Positions 1 to 7,688 are shown, counted from the stretch's first letter. The stretch is 64,000 nt of DNA from Parapedobacter deserti (GCF_042646065.1 NZ_JBHRTA010000038.1:682001-746000), one strand, 5' to 3'. Notes: generated from the sequence alone by a model not told the origin. Numbers and translations are program-made.

Positions 1-147
1 GACGATCCGCGGCGAGATGACGACGAGCCAATTGGGGATGATCCCAATCGACCTTTGGAACCGGAAGATGTACCCCCGGTCGATGAGCGCGATCCGTTAG
101 GCGATAAACAGATTCAATCCGATGACCCGACTGAAACAACGGGATAG
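1..147 (+). CDS. 3' end of an acidic protein of unknown function (partial)
   Basis: An open frame enters from the left edge and stops at TAG 145-147, giving 48 residues. The segment is rich in Asp, Glu and Pro, for example DDEPIGDD, and is probably disordered. No domain is recognisable. It lies 28 bases before the next gene on the same strand, so the two may be co-transcribed. It could be a short acidic stress-type protein or the tail of a larger one; the window cannot tell. Confidence 0.5.
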   Translation, partial: DDPRRDDDEPIGDDPNRPLEPEDVPPVDERDPLGDKQIQSDDPTETTG

Positions 148-175
148 TTAATAAAATAAATCAGGGAATACATCT

Positions 176-799
176 ATGGCTGACCATAAGACAAGTGCAC
201 CCGCGGATACACCTCCGCAACATACGGGCAAACAGGTTGACGTCGAATCTAGCATCAGCCTGCCGGACGAGCGGCGCGCAGCCGATTTTTTCGGGCTGGC
301 GAGGCGCCGGCTGTTTGATATCAATCACTGGCATGAGGTCGCAGAAGTGCCCATTGCCACATTTGTACTCACCGATGCGCATGGTGGGGAAGCCATTAAA
401 TCGATGCCATCGAAGGGCGACAAGGTGCGGATTGATATTCCGGGGCCAGGGCCCACAGCAGGCGACGGATATGACTGGGTAGTCGTTGAAGATATCGTGG
501 AGCAGGACGCGGGTGGGGCAGATTACTGCGCCATAACGCTTAGGCCGACGGCAAATCCGTTGAAGCCTAATGACGATACGGCGCATTTTTTCGATGATGC
601 AGCAAGTTCAACACTCGTCCTTGAACGGAAAGGAAAGGAGGTGATCGCCCGCTACCATGGAAGGAATGAAGTGGCTAATACCGATACCGAATCAACGGTA
701 GACAATGTGAGGAACACACTCGTGGGGGGCGGTGCTAAGCTAGGGCTTTCTTATCCCCAGTGGAAAAGCTTAGTATCGGGTTTGGTAAAAGAACCATGA
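176..799 (+). CDS. hypothetical cytoplasmic protein, 207 aa
   Basis: I do not recognise this protein. It starts at ATG 176 and has no signal peptide or membrane segment. Residues 1-30 are polar and low in complexity (HKTSAPADTPPQ). The rest looks globular, with a segment around RRRLFDINHWHEV and alternating hydrophobic stretches such as ATFVLTD and VRIDIPG that suggest beta structure. It follows the acidic partial gene closely and precedes the DUF4142 lipoprotein, a neighbourhood that might relate to stress, but this is only inference. The long clean frame with a downstream same-strand gene supports a real gene. Confidence 0.6.
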   Translation: MADHKTSAPADTPPQHTGKQVDVESSISLPDERRAADFFGLARRRLFDINHWHEVAEVPIATFVLTDAHGGEAIKSMPSKGDKVRIDIPGPGPTAGDGYDWVVVEDIVEQDAGGADYCAITLRPTANPLKPNDDTAHFFDDAASSTLVLERKGKEVIARYHGRNEVANTDTESTVDNVRNTLVGGGAKLGLSYPQWKSLVSGLVKEP

Positions 800-862
800 T
801 AGTTCCGCACGAGTTGCCGCGTATCCAGTAATTAAGAAACTTATCAAAAATTGGAGTATATT

Positions 863-1468
863 ATGAAAACATTTCATTTTTTTGGACTAATGTTGGCATC
901 AGCGGTATTGATGGCAGCATGCGATAATACCGGTAGGCGTACCGCCGACGACAGTATAGAGCAAGCGCAAGACGTAAACGATACAACCGCAATGGCCAAC
1001 AGTGATGATGCCGATTTCGCCGTTAAAGCGGCCGATGCCGGTCTGGCAGAAGTCGAATTAGGTAAACTGGCCATGGAAAAGGCCGAAAGTCAACGGGTCA
1101 AGGATTTTGCCAAGAAGATGGTCAACGACCACCAGAAAGCCAATGATGAGCTGATGACCATCGCCACGAGGCATAATATTACCCTGCCTCCGGCCATCAG
1201 CAGAGACCAGGTAGATAAGCAACGCAAACTCCGGGAGCGATCTGGTGCCGAATTCGACAAAGAGTACATGGACGCGATGGTCGACGACCATGATAAGGTA
1301 GTGTCGTTGTTTGAAGATGCTGCATCAGATGCGCAAAATGCGGATCTGAAGGCTTTTGCTTCCAAAACGCTTCCGATATTGAAAAAGCACCACGAAGAAG
1401 CAAAGGCTATACGGGATTCGATTAGTCCAGTTGATTCAGCTATGATCCAGCGACGGATTATGCCGTAG
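863..1468 (+). CDS. DUF4142 family lipoprotein
   Basis: The product (201 aa) starts with a lipoprotein signal (FGLMLASAVLMAAC, lipobox Cys), so it is probably anchored in the envelope. The mature part is a helical DUF4142 domain, roughly residues 50-180, recognisable from the pattern DAGLAEVELGKLAMEKA, VKDFAKKMVNDH and LPILKKHHEEA. DUF4142 proteins resemble a ferritin-like four-helix bundle; their function is not well established, and they are common in stress and envelope contexts. The frame also opens at TTG 851, but TTGGAG there looks like the ribosome binding site, so ATG 863 is preferred. A terminator follows. Confidence 0.85.
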   Translation: MKTFHFFGLMLASAVLMAACDNTGRRTADDSIEQAQDVNDTTAMANSDDADFAVKAADAGLAEVELGKLAMEKAESQRVKDFAKKMVNDHQKANDELMTIATRHNITLPPAISRDQVDKQRKLRERSGAEFDKEYMDAMVDDHDKVVSLFEDAASDAQNADLKAFASKTLPILKKHHEEAKAIRDSISPVDSAMIQRRIMP

Positions 1469-1512
1469 GAAATCGCTAACATCGCGTTATCGGCAAGACC
1501 CGTATACAAATC

Positions 1513-1545
1513 TAACCCGGAGGTATTACAGCCTTCGGGTTTTTG
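1513..1545 (+). terminator. rho-independent terminator after the DUF4142 gene
   Basis: AACCCGGAGG and CCTTCGGGTT can pair over 10 bases (one G-T pair) around a 9-base loop and are followed by a run of T. It lies between convergent genes and ends right at the stop codon of the glycosyltransferase. Confidence 0.7.
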
Positions 1546-2781
1546 CTATGAATAGGTCTTCCAGGACAGCGGCCGCGTGAGGGACGAAGTAACCCGCATG
1601 AGTGTATTATCCGAGAGCATGGACGATTCCTCCCGTGCTTTAATATGGGCTTTAAACAACCGGGTATATTGCTTGCCGATTCTTGGCCAACGCAGTGATA
1701 GCCCGTATCGGAACGCATTCTGCTTCAGTTTATTCAATTCAACGGGATTACTCAGCAAATCGTTGACGACGGCAGCGAGTTGGCCGTGGTCATTAAAGCT
1801 GAACAGTTTCCCGCGATTTCCTTGAAGCAGTTCACTGGCATGCCAGTAAGGCGTCGATACCACTGCAGCACCTGCACCCACCGCGTAAGACAGTGTGCCG
1901 CTGGTAATCTGTGCAACGTTTGGATAAGGCGTCAAGTAAATGTTGCATGCGGTTAGATAAGCATGTAGCTGTTTTTCATCCACAAACTTAGAGATAAACA
2001 ACAGGTTTTCGGATACACCGATCTCCATGGCTAGCCGCTTCAGGCCGTCGCAATAGTCCTCTCCCAAATGCTTCAATACGCCGGGATGGGTTTTGCCGAG
2101 GATGACGTACTTGACATCAGGGTGCTGCTCTCGGATGGCTGGCAGGGCTTTGATGGCCGTTTCCAGTCCTTTGTTGGGTCCGAGTAAGCCAAATGTGAGC
2201 AGCATATTGCCGCTGGGAAGGCCCAGTTCGCGTCTGGTTGCCTGCATATCGGGTTTTTCGAAATCAGGTACGCCGTGAGGTATGGATACGATCTTGCCAA
2301 GCGGAATGCGATATGCGTCGCGCAGCAACTGCACGGCCTTATTGCTCATCACGATTACTTTAGCCGCCTTGTCGGCAAGCTTCCTGGTAATCGAGAGTTG
2401 CATTGGGTCCGGGTGTTCAAGCACGGTATGGAAGATGACCGTGTAAGGCACTCGCAACGCACGCGTCAGCGCTAGCAGATAATCGCCATTGCGGCCGCCG
2501 AATATGCCAAACTCATGTTGGATGCAGCATAAATCTGCACCGCTCCGATTGATGAACGATGCCGCCGCTTGATAGTCAGTAAGCCGCTCCTGGCTGATGA
2601 CAAACTTTACGCGATCGTCATAGTCATACTGGTATTTGTCGTCCGAATCGTTAAGTGCGACCATGAAACTACCGGATTCCGAAAAAGGAATATGCTGGTT
2701 TATTGCTTGAACTAAATTTTCGTTAAACGTGGCCAGACCACATTCCCTGGGTCGGCAGGTAGAAACATATGCTAGTCTCAT
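1546..2781 (-). CDS. glycosyltransferase family 4 (GT-B fold)
   Basis: The 411-aa protein is a cytoplasmic GT4-type glycosyltransferase that would transfer a sugar from an activated donor. The N-terminus (MRLAYVSTCRPRECG, then GLATFNENL) is the acceptor-side Rossmann domain of this group. The second domain begins near residue 190 (LLTFGLLGPNKGLETAIKA), and the donor-binding region lies near residue 300 (SYAVGAGAAVVSTPYWHASELL). Family members with this N-terminus often sit near mannoside phosphorylases or trehalose genes; no such neighbour is visible here, so donor and acceptor are unknown. The gene stands alone on the minus strand. Confidence 0.85.
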   Translation of the reverse strand: MRLAYVSTCRPRECGLATFNENLVQAINQHIPFSESGSFMVALNDSDDKYQYDYDDRVKFVISQERLTDYQAAASFINRSGADLCCIQHEFGIFGGRNGDYLLALTRALRVPYTVIFHTVLEHPDPMQLSITRKLADKAAKVIVMSNKAVQLLRDAYRIPLGKIVSIPHGVPDFEKPDMQATRRELGLPSGNMLLTFGLLGPNKGLETAIKALPAIREQHPDVKYVILGKTHPGVLKHLGEDYCDGLKRLAMEIGVSENLLFISKFVDEKQLHAYLTACNIYLTPYPNVAQITSGTLSYAVGAGAAVVSTPYWHASELLQGNRGKLFSFNDHGQLAAVVNDLLSNPVELNKLKQNAFRYGLSLRWPRIGKQYTRLFKAHIKAREESSMLSDNTLMRVTSSLTRPLSWKTYS

Positions 2782-2990
2782 CAGCTAAGAATTATCAATA
2801 TCCTGTTTAATGTAAGCGGCCACTGTACCTGCGCAGCATCTACCGTACACTTGCCTGCTGTATACGAGCTAACACTGCAGCCGGATTATTGTTTGGATGG
2901 GAAATTGCGACTGCGAATTTTTGTAAATATACAATAAATTTGGGTGATATTTCCTCGGATAGTAGCACATGATAATAAAATATAGCAACA

Positions 2991-3530
2991 ATGGCATTAT
3001 TGGAATCCCTTTATCAGTGTATTTTTCCTGTCGTAGCGCGCCACGTGGCCAGGAGAGGTGGCACTTTTGAAGAAGCCAAAGACGTTTTCCACGACGCTTT
3101 GCTGATTTATTACGAAAAAGCACGCGACCGGCAGCTGACCCTGCAGCGAAGCGAAGCCGCCTATGTGTATGGCGTGGCAAGGCACCTGTGGACCAAGCGA
3201 TATAAGGAAAACCTGCGGTATGCCTCACTTGATCAGTTGATGGGCAGTTATAACGATGACGGGAGCAGTCCGGAATGGGCCGATGATGCCAGCACCCCAG
3301 AAGCGGATCGTGTCGTAAATCGTGTGGCGCGGATCTTGAATGCGGCAGGGCGGAAATGCATGGAGTTGCTTACTGCATTTTACTATGAAAAGCTGGCCAT
3401 GGAAGAGGTAGCCACACGCTTCGGTTTTTCCGGCACACGGTCGGCAACCGTGCAGAAATTCAAATGCCTGGAGAAAGTAAGGCGAGTTGTCAAAGAAAAA
3501 TCACTCCAGTATGAAGACTTCGTCGGATAA
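2991..3530 (+). CDS. ECF-like RNA polymerase sigma factor
   Basis: A 179-aa sigma-70 family protein. Residues about 10-70 resemble sigma2 (EEAKDVFHDALLIYYEK, then YVYGVARHLWTKRY). Residues about 105-165 are a sigma4 helix-turn-helix (AGRKCMELLTAFYYEKLAMEEVATRFGF). The linker is longer than usual and acidic. No anti-sigma gene with a membrane segment is next to it. Instead a small soluble protein overlaps its 3' end, which suggests a dedicated partner. Its target genes are unknown. Confidence 0.8.
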   Translation: MALLESLYQCIFPVVARHVARRGGTFEEAKDVFHDALLIYYEKARDRQLTLQRSEAAYVYGVARHLWTKRYKENLRYASLDQLMGSYNDDGSSPEWADDASTPEADRVVNRVARILNAAGRKCMELLTAFYYEKLAMEEVATRFGFSGTRSATVQKFKCLEKVRRVVKEKSLQYEDFVG

Positions 3531-3780
3531 ATTTCAGTTTATGGAAGACTGCCTGCTGGGGCGGGCGCCCGGTACGGAGCAGGCACTGTTTCAAGCCAGC
3601 TTACTGGTGGATCCTGATTTGCGTGAGGATGCTTACTGGCAAAGTAAAACCTATGCAGTCATCCGTGAATTCGGCCGCGCGCAGTTCCGGACAGAGTTGG
3701 AACAGCTGCACCTGACACTGTTTACCGCGCCACAGCATCGCTCTTTCCGCCATAAGGTGCTGGGCTTCTTTGGCAAGTAA
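3511..3780 (+). CDS. small hypothetical protein coupled to the sigma factor
   Basis: An 89-aa soluble protein of unknown function. I chose ATG 3511, which overlaps the last 20 bases of the sigma gene and suggests translational coupling; the frame is open back to TTG 3487. The sequence is predicted helical, with no signal or membrane segment. Motifs such as FMEDCLLGRAPG and VDPDLREDAYWQSK resemble the cytoplasmic N-terminal part of Bacteroidota anti-sigma-like proteins, so it may bind the sigma factor. That role is inference from position. Confidence 0.6.
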   Translation: MKTSSDKFQFMEDCLLGRAPGTEQALFQASLLVDPDLREDAYWQSKTYAVIREFGRAQFRTELEQLHLTLFTAPQHRSFRHKVLGFFGK

Positions 3781-3865
3781 CCCTGATTGGTTTCATAAAA
3801 GGAAGTCACATGCCCACGGATGGGTGTGCAGGGACGAGTATGTTTATATTTAACGAATAAATGAT

Positions 3866-4552
3866 ATGACGATCAACAGCAATGAATTCCGGCGGTATGC
3901 CGTGAAGCACCACGGCATCAACGGCATGTATGTAGACCAATACGTCTCAAGGGCATCATTCGGAGCCTGGCCGGTGGCCATGACGCCTTACATCACCGAA
4001 GAGCGGCAGCTCAACGTGGCCCAGATGGATGTGTTTTCGCGCCTCATGGTAGACCGAATCATCTTCCTCGGCGAACCGGTAGACGACCGTGTGGCCAACA
4101 TCATTCAGGCACAGCTGCTCTTCCTGCAATCGGCAGACCCCAAAAAAGACATCCAGTTGTACATCAATTCACCGGGCGGGTCGGTCTACGCCGGACTCGG
4201 TATCTACGACACGATGCAGTACATCGGCCCCGATGTCGCCACCATCTGCACCGGTATCGCGCTGTCCATGGCAGCGGTGCTGCTGTGCGCCGGCGCGAGC
4301 GGTAAGCGTGCCGCATTGCCTCATGCCCGCGTGATGATCCACCAGACGTCAGGTGGTATGCAGGGCACAGCGGCAGATATGGACATCAGCATCCGGCAGA
4401 CGTTGAAGATGCAGCAGGAACTTTACCGGATCATAGCAAGCCATAGCCGGCAGGCTTATGAAGTTGTTGGCAAATTATCAGACCGTGACCATTGGATGAC
4501 GTCCGCCGAGGCCAGGGAGTTCGGCATGGTGGATGAAGTGTTGGGCGGCTGA
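3866..4552 (+). CDS. clpP: ATP-dependent Clp protease proteolytic subunit
   Basis: ClpP forms the proteolytic barrel that degrades proteins unfolded by ClpX or ClpA in the cytoplasm. The 228-aa product has the oxyanion-loop segment SPGGSVYAG (residues 102-110), catalytic Ser134 in IALSMAAVLL, His159 in RVMIHQTSGG and Asp208 in SDRDHW. The usual AASM around the serine is ALSM here, a mild change. The N-terminus is about 30 residues longer than minimal ClpP, as often in Bacteroidota. No clpX is adjacent, so this may be an additional ClpP copy. Confidence 0.92.
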   Translation: MTINSNEFRRYAVKHHGINGMYVDQYVSRASFGAWPVAMTPYITEERQLNVAQMDVFSRLMVDRIIFLGEPVDDRVANIIQAQLLFLQSADPKKDIQLYINSPGGSVYAGLGIYDTMQYIGPDVATICTGIALSMAAVLLCAGASGKRAALPHARVMIHQTSGGMQGTAADMDISIRQTLKMQQELYRIIASHSRQAYEVVGKLSDRDHWMTSAEAREFGMVDEVLGG

Positions 4553-4850
4553 GCCCTTCTTCCGCCTTTTTTCCTCCTTCTTTCGGTGATTTGCCTGCCG
4601 TTTTTCTGCCGTAATGCGGCGTGTATGCGAGCCGGATGCGGGGCGTATGTTGCCTTTGCACGCATACGCCCCGCATACGCCCCGCATCCAGCACGGGAGA
4701 TGGCGGGAGAAAGTCGGGAGATAGTCTCACTTATTATTAGCCACGTAATAGCCACATATCATCCACGTACTAGCCACCTTTTACTTAGTGAGTTTACAAT
4801 AGGTCATCTATGGATGGTCTATGTGGATACTGCGGAAGGCTCCCAAGTGT
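4553..4850. other. intergenic region with REP-like hairpin and TAGCCAC repeats
   Basis: No gene was seen in these 298 bases. They hold a GC-rich inverted repeat (see separate entry) and, at about 4738-4780, several copies of TAGCCAC or TCCAC spaced about 10-12 bases apart. This marks the junction between the clpP region and the accessory island. Confidence 0.6.
4634..4689. repeat. 16-bp perfect inverted repeat with tandem GCATACGCCCC
   Basis: Bases 4634-4649 (GGATGCGGGGCGTATG) are the exact reverse complement of 4674-4689. The right arm is preceded by a second copy of the unit, giving the tandem GCATACGCCCC at 4662-4672 and 4673-4683, so two alternative hairpins can form. It resembles a REP-type mobile repeat. 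It is not followed by a T-run, so it is not an obvious terminator. Confidence 0.8.
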
Positions 4851-5225
4851 CTAGCGTTTAGCTTTAGCGTCGGCCTCGATTTTCTCTTCTAATGTCTTGA
4901 TGTATTTTTCCTGTATTTTGATAAGTTTTTGAAGGGATTCGAGCGTTATGTCGTCGCTGTTCGGCATACGTTGGTACGGCAAACCCGGCTCGGCTGCAAG
5001 GGTGTATTCCGATGGTGGAATCGTTTCCAGGTCCTTTTCGACCAAATCCTGCAAGTCTACGTGAAATAGATTCACAATCCTTACCAACACATCCAGCTTC
5101 GGTATCGATCCCCGTTCGTAAGACGCTACATTATCACGCGACACATCCAGCCGCTTGGCCAATTCCGCCTGACCCCATTTTTGCGCCTCCCGGAGGAACT
5201 TTATATTTTTTGAAAAATAATTCAT
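4851..5225 (-). CDS. XRE-family helix-turn-helix transcriptional regulator
   Basis: A 124-aa cytoplasmic DNA-binding protein. Residues 6-60 are a Cro/CI-type HTH (NIKFLREAQKWGQAELAKRLDVS then YERGSIPKLDVLVRI). Residues about 90-124 form a likely coiled coil (LQKLIKIQEKYIKTLEEKIEA) for dimerization. It is divergent from the small HTH gene at 5307 and the sigma-dCas12f operon, and the 81-base gap between them carries repeated TATTCACAAA motifs, so it probably represses itself and may control the RNA-guided system. The operator assignment is inference. Confidence 0.85.
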   Translation of the reverse strand: MNYFSKNIKFLREAQKWGQAELAKRLDVSRDNVASYERGSIPKLDVLVRIVNLFHVDLQDLVEKDLETIPPSEYTLAAEPGLPYQRMPNSDDITLESLQKLIKIQEKYIKTLEEKIEADAKAKR

Positions 5226-5295
5226 TGTGAAAATAAATCACATATCATTTGTAAATATGAAAAATATTCACAAACTTTGCTTTTGTATTCACAAA
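5225..5295. promoter_or_regulatory. divergent control region with TATTCACAAA operator-like repeats
   Basis: TATTCACAAA occurs at 5265-5274 and 5286-5295, 21 bases apart (two helical turns). A related element in the other orientation, TTGTGAAAAT, lies at 5225-5234. A plausible Bacteroidota promoter for the rightward genes is TTTG 5248-5251, a 20-base spacer, then AAACTTTG 5272-5279 (one mismatch to TAnnTTTG). The first repeat overlaps the -7 box, as expected for repression. Confidence 0.55.
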
Positions 5296-5306
5296 AGTAA
5301 TAAAAA

Positions 5307-5495
5307 ATGAAGAAAGCGAGGTATCCCCAAAATTTGTCGCTAAAACTCGAAATCGTTAAATCCCGGCGGACCATCAAAGAGATTGCCGAGAAAATCGGCG
5401 TAAGCCGGGAAGTACTGACCAACACCGTAAACGGACACTATAAAGGTGTCGAAGTAATTAAGAAACTGAAGTCTGAACTAAACATTAACGATTGA
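5307..5495 (+). CDS. small helix-turn-helix protein
   Basis: A 62-aa protein consisting almost only of a predicted HTH: NLSLKLEIVKSRRTIKEIAEKIG, then VSREVLTNTVNGHYKG. The ATG at 5307 follows the promoter described for the divergent region. It is 16 bases from the sigma-like gene, so it probably heads the sigma-dCas12f operon. It may act as an autoregulator or as a DNA-binding subunit. No homologue with known function is recognised. Confidence 0.65.
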   Translation: MKKARYPQNLSLKLEIVKSRRTIKEIAEKIGVSREVLTNTVNGHYKGVEVIKKLKSELNIND

Positions 5496-5511
5496 TTAAA
5501 ATTTACTATCC

Positions 5512-6330
5512 ATGCACGCATTGACCTACCGTACCAAAAAGAACAATGAGCGTTATTTCCAATTCTATAAATCGGGCAACGAAACCGGGCTGAATTACTT
5601 TTACTACGCATACTATGATTACTACGCGTGGCGGGCTGAGCGTTTTGTGAAAGATGATGTTGTGGCGCACGCTATGGCGCAGGAGGCGTTCCTGCGGTTG
5701 TGGCTTATGCGGGATATTATCAGAGATGTAGACCACTTGCACGAATTTCTGGGTGTACAGCTTCGCGAAGCGGGCACAGCCTACTATGGTAAGACCACCG
5801 ATCGTTTCCACCGTAGCATGCTGCGGCTGGATGGCATCGAGGATTTCCAGGAATTCATGCTGGGCTATGAAATGGAGGAAGAGCAGGAGGAGGATATCGT
5901 CTACCTCGAACAGTTGGAAGTGGAAAAACAGCGGCAACTGGAGCTGATCAAAAGCTTGTTGCCTAACCTGACCGACCAGCAACAACTGTTCATCCGGCTG
6001 TGCCTGCGGTATGGGTTCAATTACGAGCGCATCGCTTACCACCTCGGCGGTATCTCGGACTATGAAGTAGCCCAACGCGTGGAGCAGTGCATCGCTAACC
6101 TGAAAGCCGCACTTTCGGATACGGCCAAGCTGAACAGCGCCACCCGGACGAAGCCGCTGGTTACGGAGGGCATGCTCACCGAGGAGCAAGCGCAGGTGCT
6201 GGCAATGCGTTATGACCTGCAATATTCCTTCGAGGAAATTGCCGAGGCCCTGCAACTGGACGACGCCAAAGTGAAATCGTTGTTTATACAAGCGTATACC
6301 GTTATTAAAAAGGGAAAGCAATCGGCCTGA
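5512..6330 (+). CDS. ECF-like sigma factor with a second sigma4-like domain, partner of dCas12f
   Basis: A 272-aa sigma-70-family protein. Residues about 26-92 match ECF sigma2 (ERFVKDDVVAHAMAQEAFLRLW, in which canonical ECF factors have a D-I-V-Q-E-x-F block). Residues 93-140 are an acidic linker (EMEEEQEED). Residues about 140-200 are sigma4-like (LPNLTDQQQLFIRLCLRYGF, then YERIAYHLGG). Residues about 220-265 form another sigma4-like HTH (MLTEEQAQVLAMRYDL, then FEEIAEALQL). One sigma4 is normal for the family; two are unusual. No anti-sigma gene is adjacent. It ends two bases before the dCas12f gene, which implies one operon and a shared function. The expected role is recruitment of RNA polymerase to sites chosen by dCas12f and its guide; this is inference from gene order and from what I recall of reported dCas12f-sigmaE pairs in Bacteroidota. 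Confidence 0.8.
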   Translation: MHALTYRTKKNNERYFQFYKSGNETGLNYFYYAYYDYYAWRAERFVKDDVVAHAMAQEAFLRLWLMRDIIRDVDHLHEFLGVQLREAGTAYYGKTTDRFHRSMLRLDGIEDFQEFMLGYEMEEEQEEDIVYLEQLEVEKQRQLELIKSLLPNLTDQQQLFIRLCLRYGFNYERIAYHLGGISDYEVAQRVEQCIANLKAALSDTAKLNSATRTKPLVTEGMLTEEQAQVLAMRYDLQYSFEEIAEALQLDDAKVKSLFIQAYTVIKKGKQSA

Positions 6331-6332
6331 CC

Positions 6333-7427
6333 ATGGAAAAGAAAACCATCATCCTGACACGGAAAATACAAGTGTATGTAGACTGCGTTGATAAAGAGCA
6401 GAAGGATGCGTACTACAAGCAGCTGTATGAATGGCAATTTTTAGCCTTTCAGGCAGCCAATCTGATTTTCACCAACCTGTATGTACAGGACCGGGTGAAA
6501 GACCTGATTTACTTTACCGATGAGGTAAAGGTAAAGCTGGTCGACCGTGCCAAGGATGCCGAGGGCATTCTGAATACCTCGCGGATGAACACCACCTACC
6601 GCGTGCTGTCCAGCAAGTTGCTGGGCAAGATGCCCTCGGATATCTTTTCCAACCTGAACAATTCGCTGACAAGCGTTTACAGTACCGAGCGCAGCGCGTA
6701 CTGGAAAGGGGAGAAGTCCCTTCGAAACTATAAGCGTAGCATCCCACTGCCCTTTTCGGGCAAGCTGCTGAAGTTCGTGGCGGATGAAAGGCATCGGGAA
6801 TTCCGGTTTACCTTGTTCAAAATTCCATTTAAGACTTACCTCGGCAAGGATAAAACGGACAAGCGGGTACTCATCCAGCGCCATGTAGCCGGAACGCTAA
6901 GGCTTTGCGCCAGTTCGCTGAAAATCGACAAGGGCAAACTGTACCTGCTCGCGGCCTTTGAGATGGAGCGCGACGAGCACCGGTTGAAAGATACGGTAAT
7001 CGCCGAAGCGTCGCTCTCCATCGAACACCCCATCGTGGTGAAAGTAGGGAAGGCCCAGTTCCAGATTGGCAACAAGGAGGAATTTTTGCACCGTCGGCTC
7101 GCCATTCAGGCCGCGCGGCACCGCCTGCAGCGGGGTTCTACATACAACCGCCCCGGAAAAGGCCGCCAGCGTAAGTTGAAAAGCCTGGAGGATTGGGACG
7201 CGAAGGAAAAGCGGTACGTGGACAGTCGGCTGCACCTGTATAGCCGACGGTTGATCGACCTGTGCGTGAAGTCTGAGGCGGGTACGTTATTGTTGGTAAA
7301 CCAGCAGCAAAAGGAAGAGGTGGCCAAGGAAGAGGAGTTCTTGCTCCGCAATTGGAGTTATTACGGGTTGAAGGAAAAGATTGCCTACAAGGCGAAGAAG
7401 GCCGGGATTAATGTGATTGAGGAGTAG
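6333..7427 (+). CDS. nuclease-dead, truncated Cas12f/TnpB-like RNA-guided DNA-binding protein
   Basis: A 364-aa protein with the overall plan of compact Cas12f/TnpB. The N-terminal part (1-220) has the KIQVYVD start, helical YYKQLYEWQFLAFQAANLIF and the PLPFSGK region. The RuvC-like part starts at about 230. The RuvC-I strand reads IEHPIVVKVGK (234-240), where nucleases have G-[IV]-D-x-G; the Asp position is Lys237. The basic helix and bridge follow (RLAIQAARHRLQRG, GKGRQRKLKSLEDWD, RYVDSRLHLYSRRLIDL). The RuvC-II strand is TLLLVNQQQ (318-326), lacking the catalytic Glu. The helix that normally leads to the zinc finger is present (WSYYGLKEKIAYKAKKAGI), but the protein stops at residue 364, before the CxxC ribbon and RuvC-III Asp. 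It should therefore bind guide RNA and DNA without cutting. It sits between the sigma gene and the tracr/array region. It is not a TnpB of an insertion sequence, because no tnpA or element ends are seen. Confidence 0.85.
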   Translation: MEKKTIILTRKIQVYVDCVDKEQKDAYYKQLYEWQFLAFQAANLIFTNLYVQDRVKDLIYFTDEVKVKLVDRAKDAEGILNTSRMNTTYRVLSSKLLGKMPSDIFSNLNNSLTSVYSTERSAYWKGEKSLRNYKRSIPLPFSGKLLKFVADERHREFRFTLFKIPFKTYLGKDKTDKRVLIQRHVAGTLRLCASSLKIDKGKLYLLAAFEMERDEHRLKDTVIAEASLSIEHPIVVKVGKAQFQIGNKEEFLHRRLAIQAARHRLQRGSTYNRPGKGRQRKLKSLEDWDAKEKRYVDSRLHLYSRRLIDLCVKSEAGTLLLVNQQQKEEVAKEEEFLLRNWSYYGLKEKIAYKAKKAGINVIEE

Positions 7428-7626
7428 TGGCGGCTATCGGAAATAGGCTGTCGGCCCGATGGCTGACTGCTGAATAAAGTTCTTTGACGTATTAGTAAAG
7501 TTAGTGGCTGAGCTATAATGGTGGATGGCAAGGCGCGCGAAATAAGCAAAAGCGCAGTCTACTAAAGGTAAATGAGCATTTTGCGAATGAGTGCAACGCA
7601 GCAAGGTACCATTAGAGACAGATACT
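7428..7626 (+). promoter_or_regulatory. leader between dCas12f and the first tracrRNA core, with boxA-like motif
   Basis: No gene was seen here. AAAGTTCTTTGAC at 7476-7488 resembles the boxA-type motif of Bacteroidota rRNA leaders, and a related AAAGTTCTTCGA lies at 9382-9393, just before the second tracr core. TAATGGT near 7517 and ACCATTA near 7608 are complementary and could close a long stem, so the guide RNA may extend upstream of the conserved core. No clear TAnnTTTG promoter was found; transcription may read through from dCas12f. Confidence 0.4.
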
Positions 7627-7688
7627 TAGAGGCTGCTTGTACAGCCGCAGGGTGAGGTCAGGTCGACACTCACTGAATACTTTTATTA
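7627..7688 (+). ncRNA. Cas12f-type tracrRNA core, copy 1
   Basis: The core GAGGCTGCTTGTACAGCC forms a short hairpin (GGCTG/CAGCC, 7631-7646). A second imperfect stem follows (GGTGAG 7651-7656 with CTCACT 7669-7674) and then GAATACTTTTAT. This closely recalls the GGGCTGCTTGCATCAGCC stem of known Cas12f tracrRNAs. The same block occurs three more times in the window (9401, 10517, 10777), always before repeats, while the flanks are not conserved. After this copy an AT-rich stretch with the palindrome TGCGAATTCGCA (7690-7701) leads to the first repeats. Confidence 0.75.

Noticed and set aside
2919..2942. Promoter with TAAATTTG (2935-2942) before the 2991 sigma gene
   Set aside because: The -7 box is perfect, but no TTTG lies at a suitable distance (nearest are 11 or 28 bases away), so the assignment is weak.
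6333..7427. TnpB of an IS200/IS605-type insertion sequence
   Set aside because: No tnpA, no terminal palindromes, catalytic residues missing, and the gene is joined to a sigma gene and tracr/array RNA.
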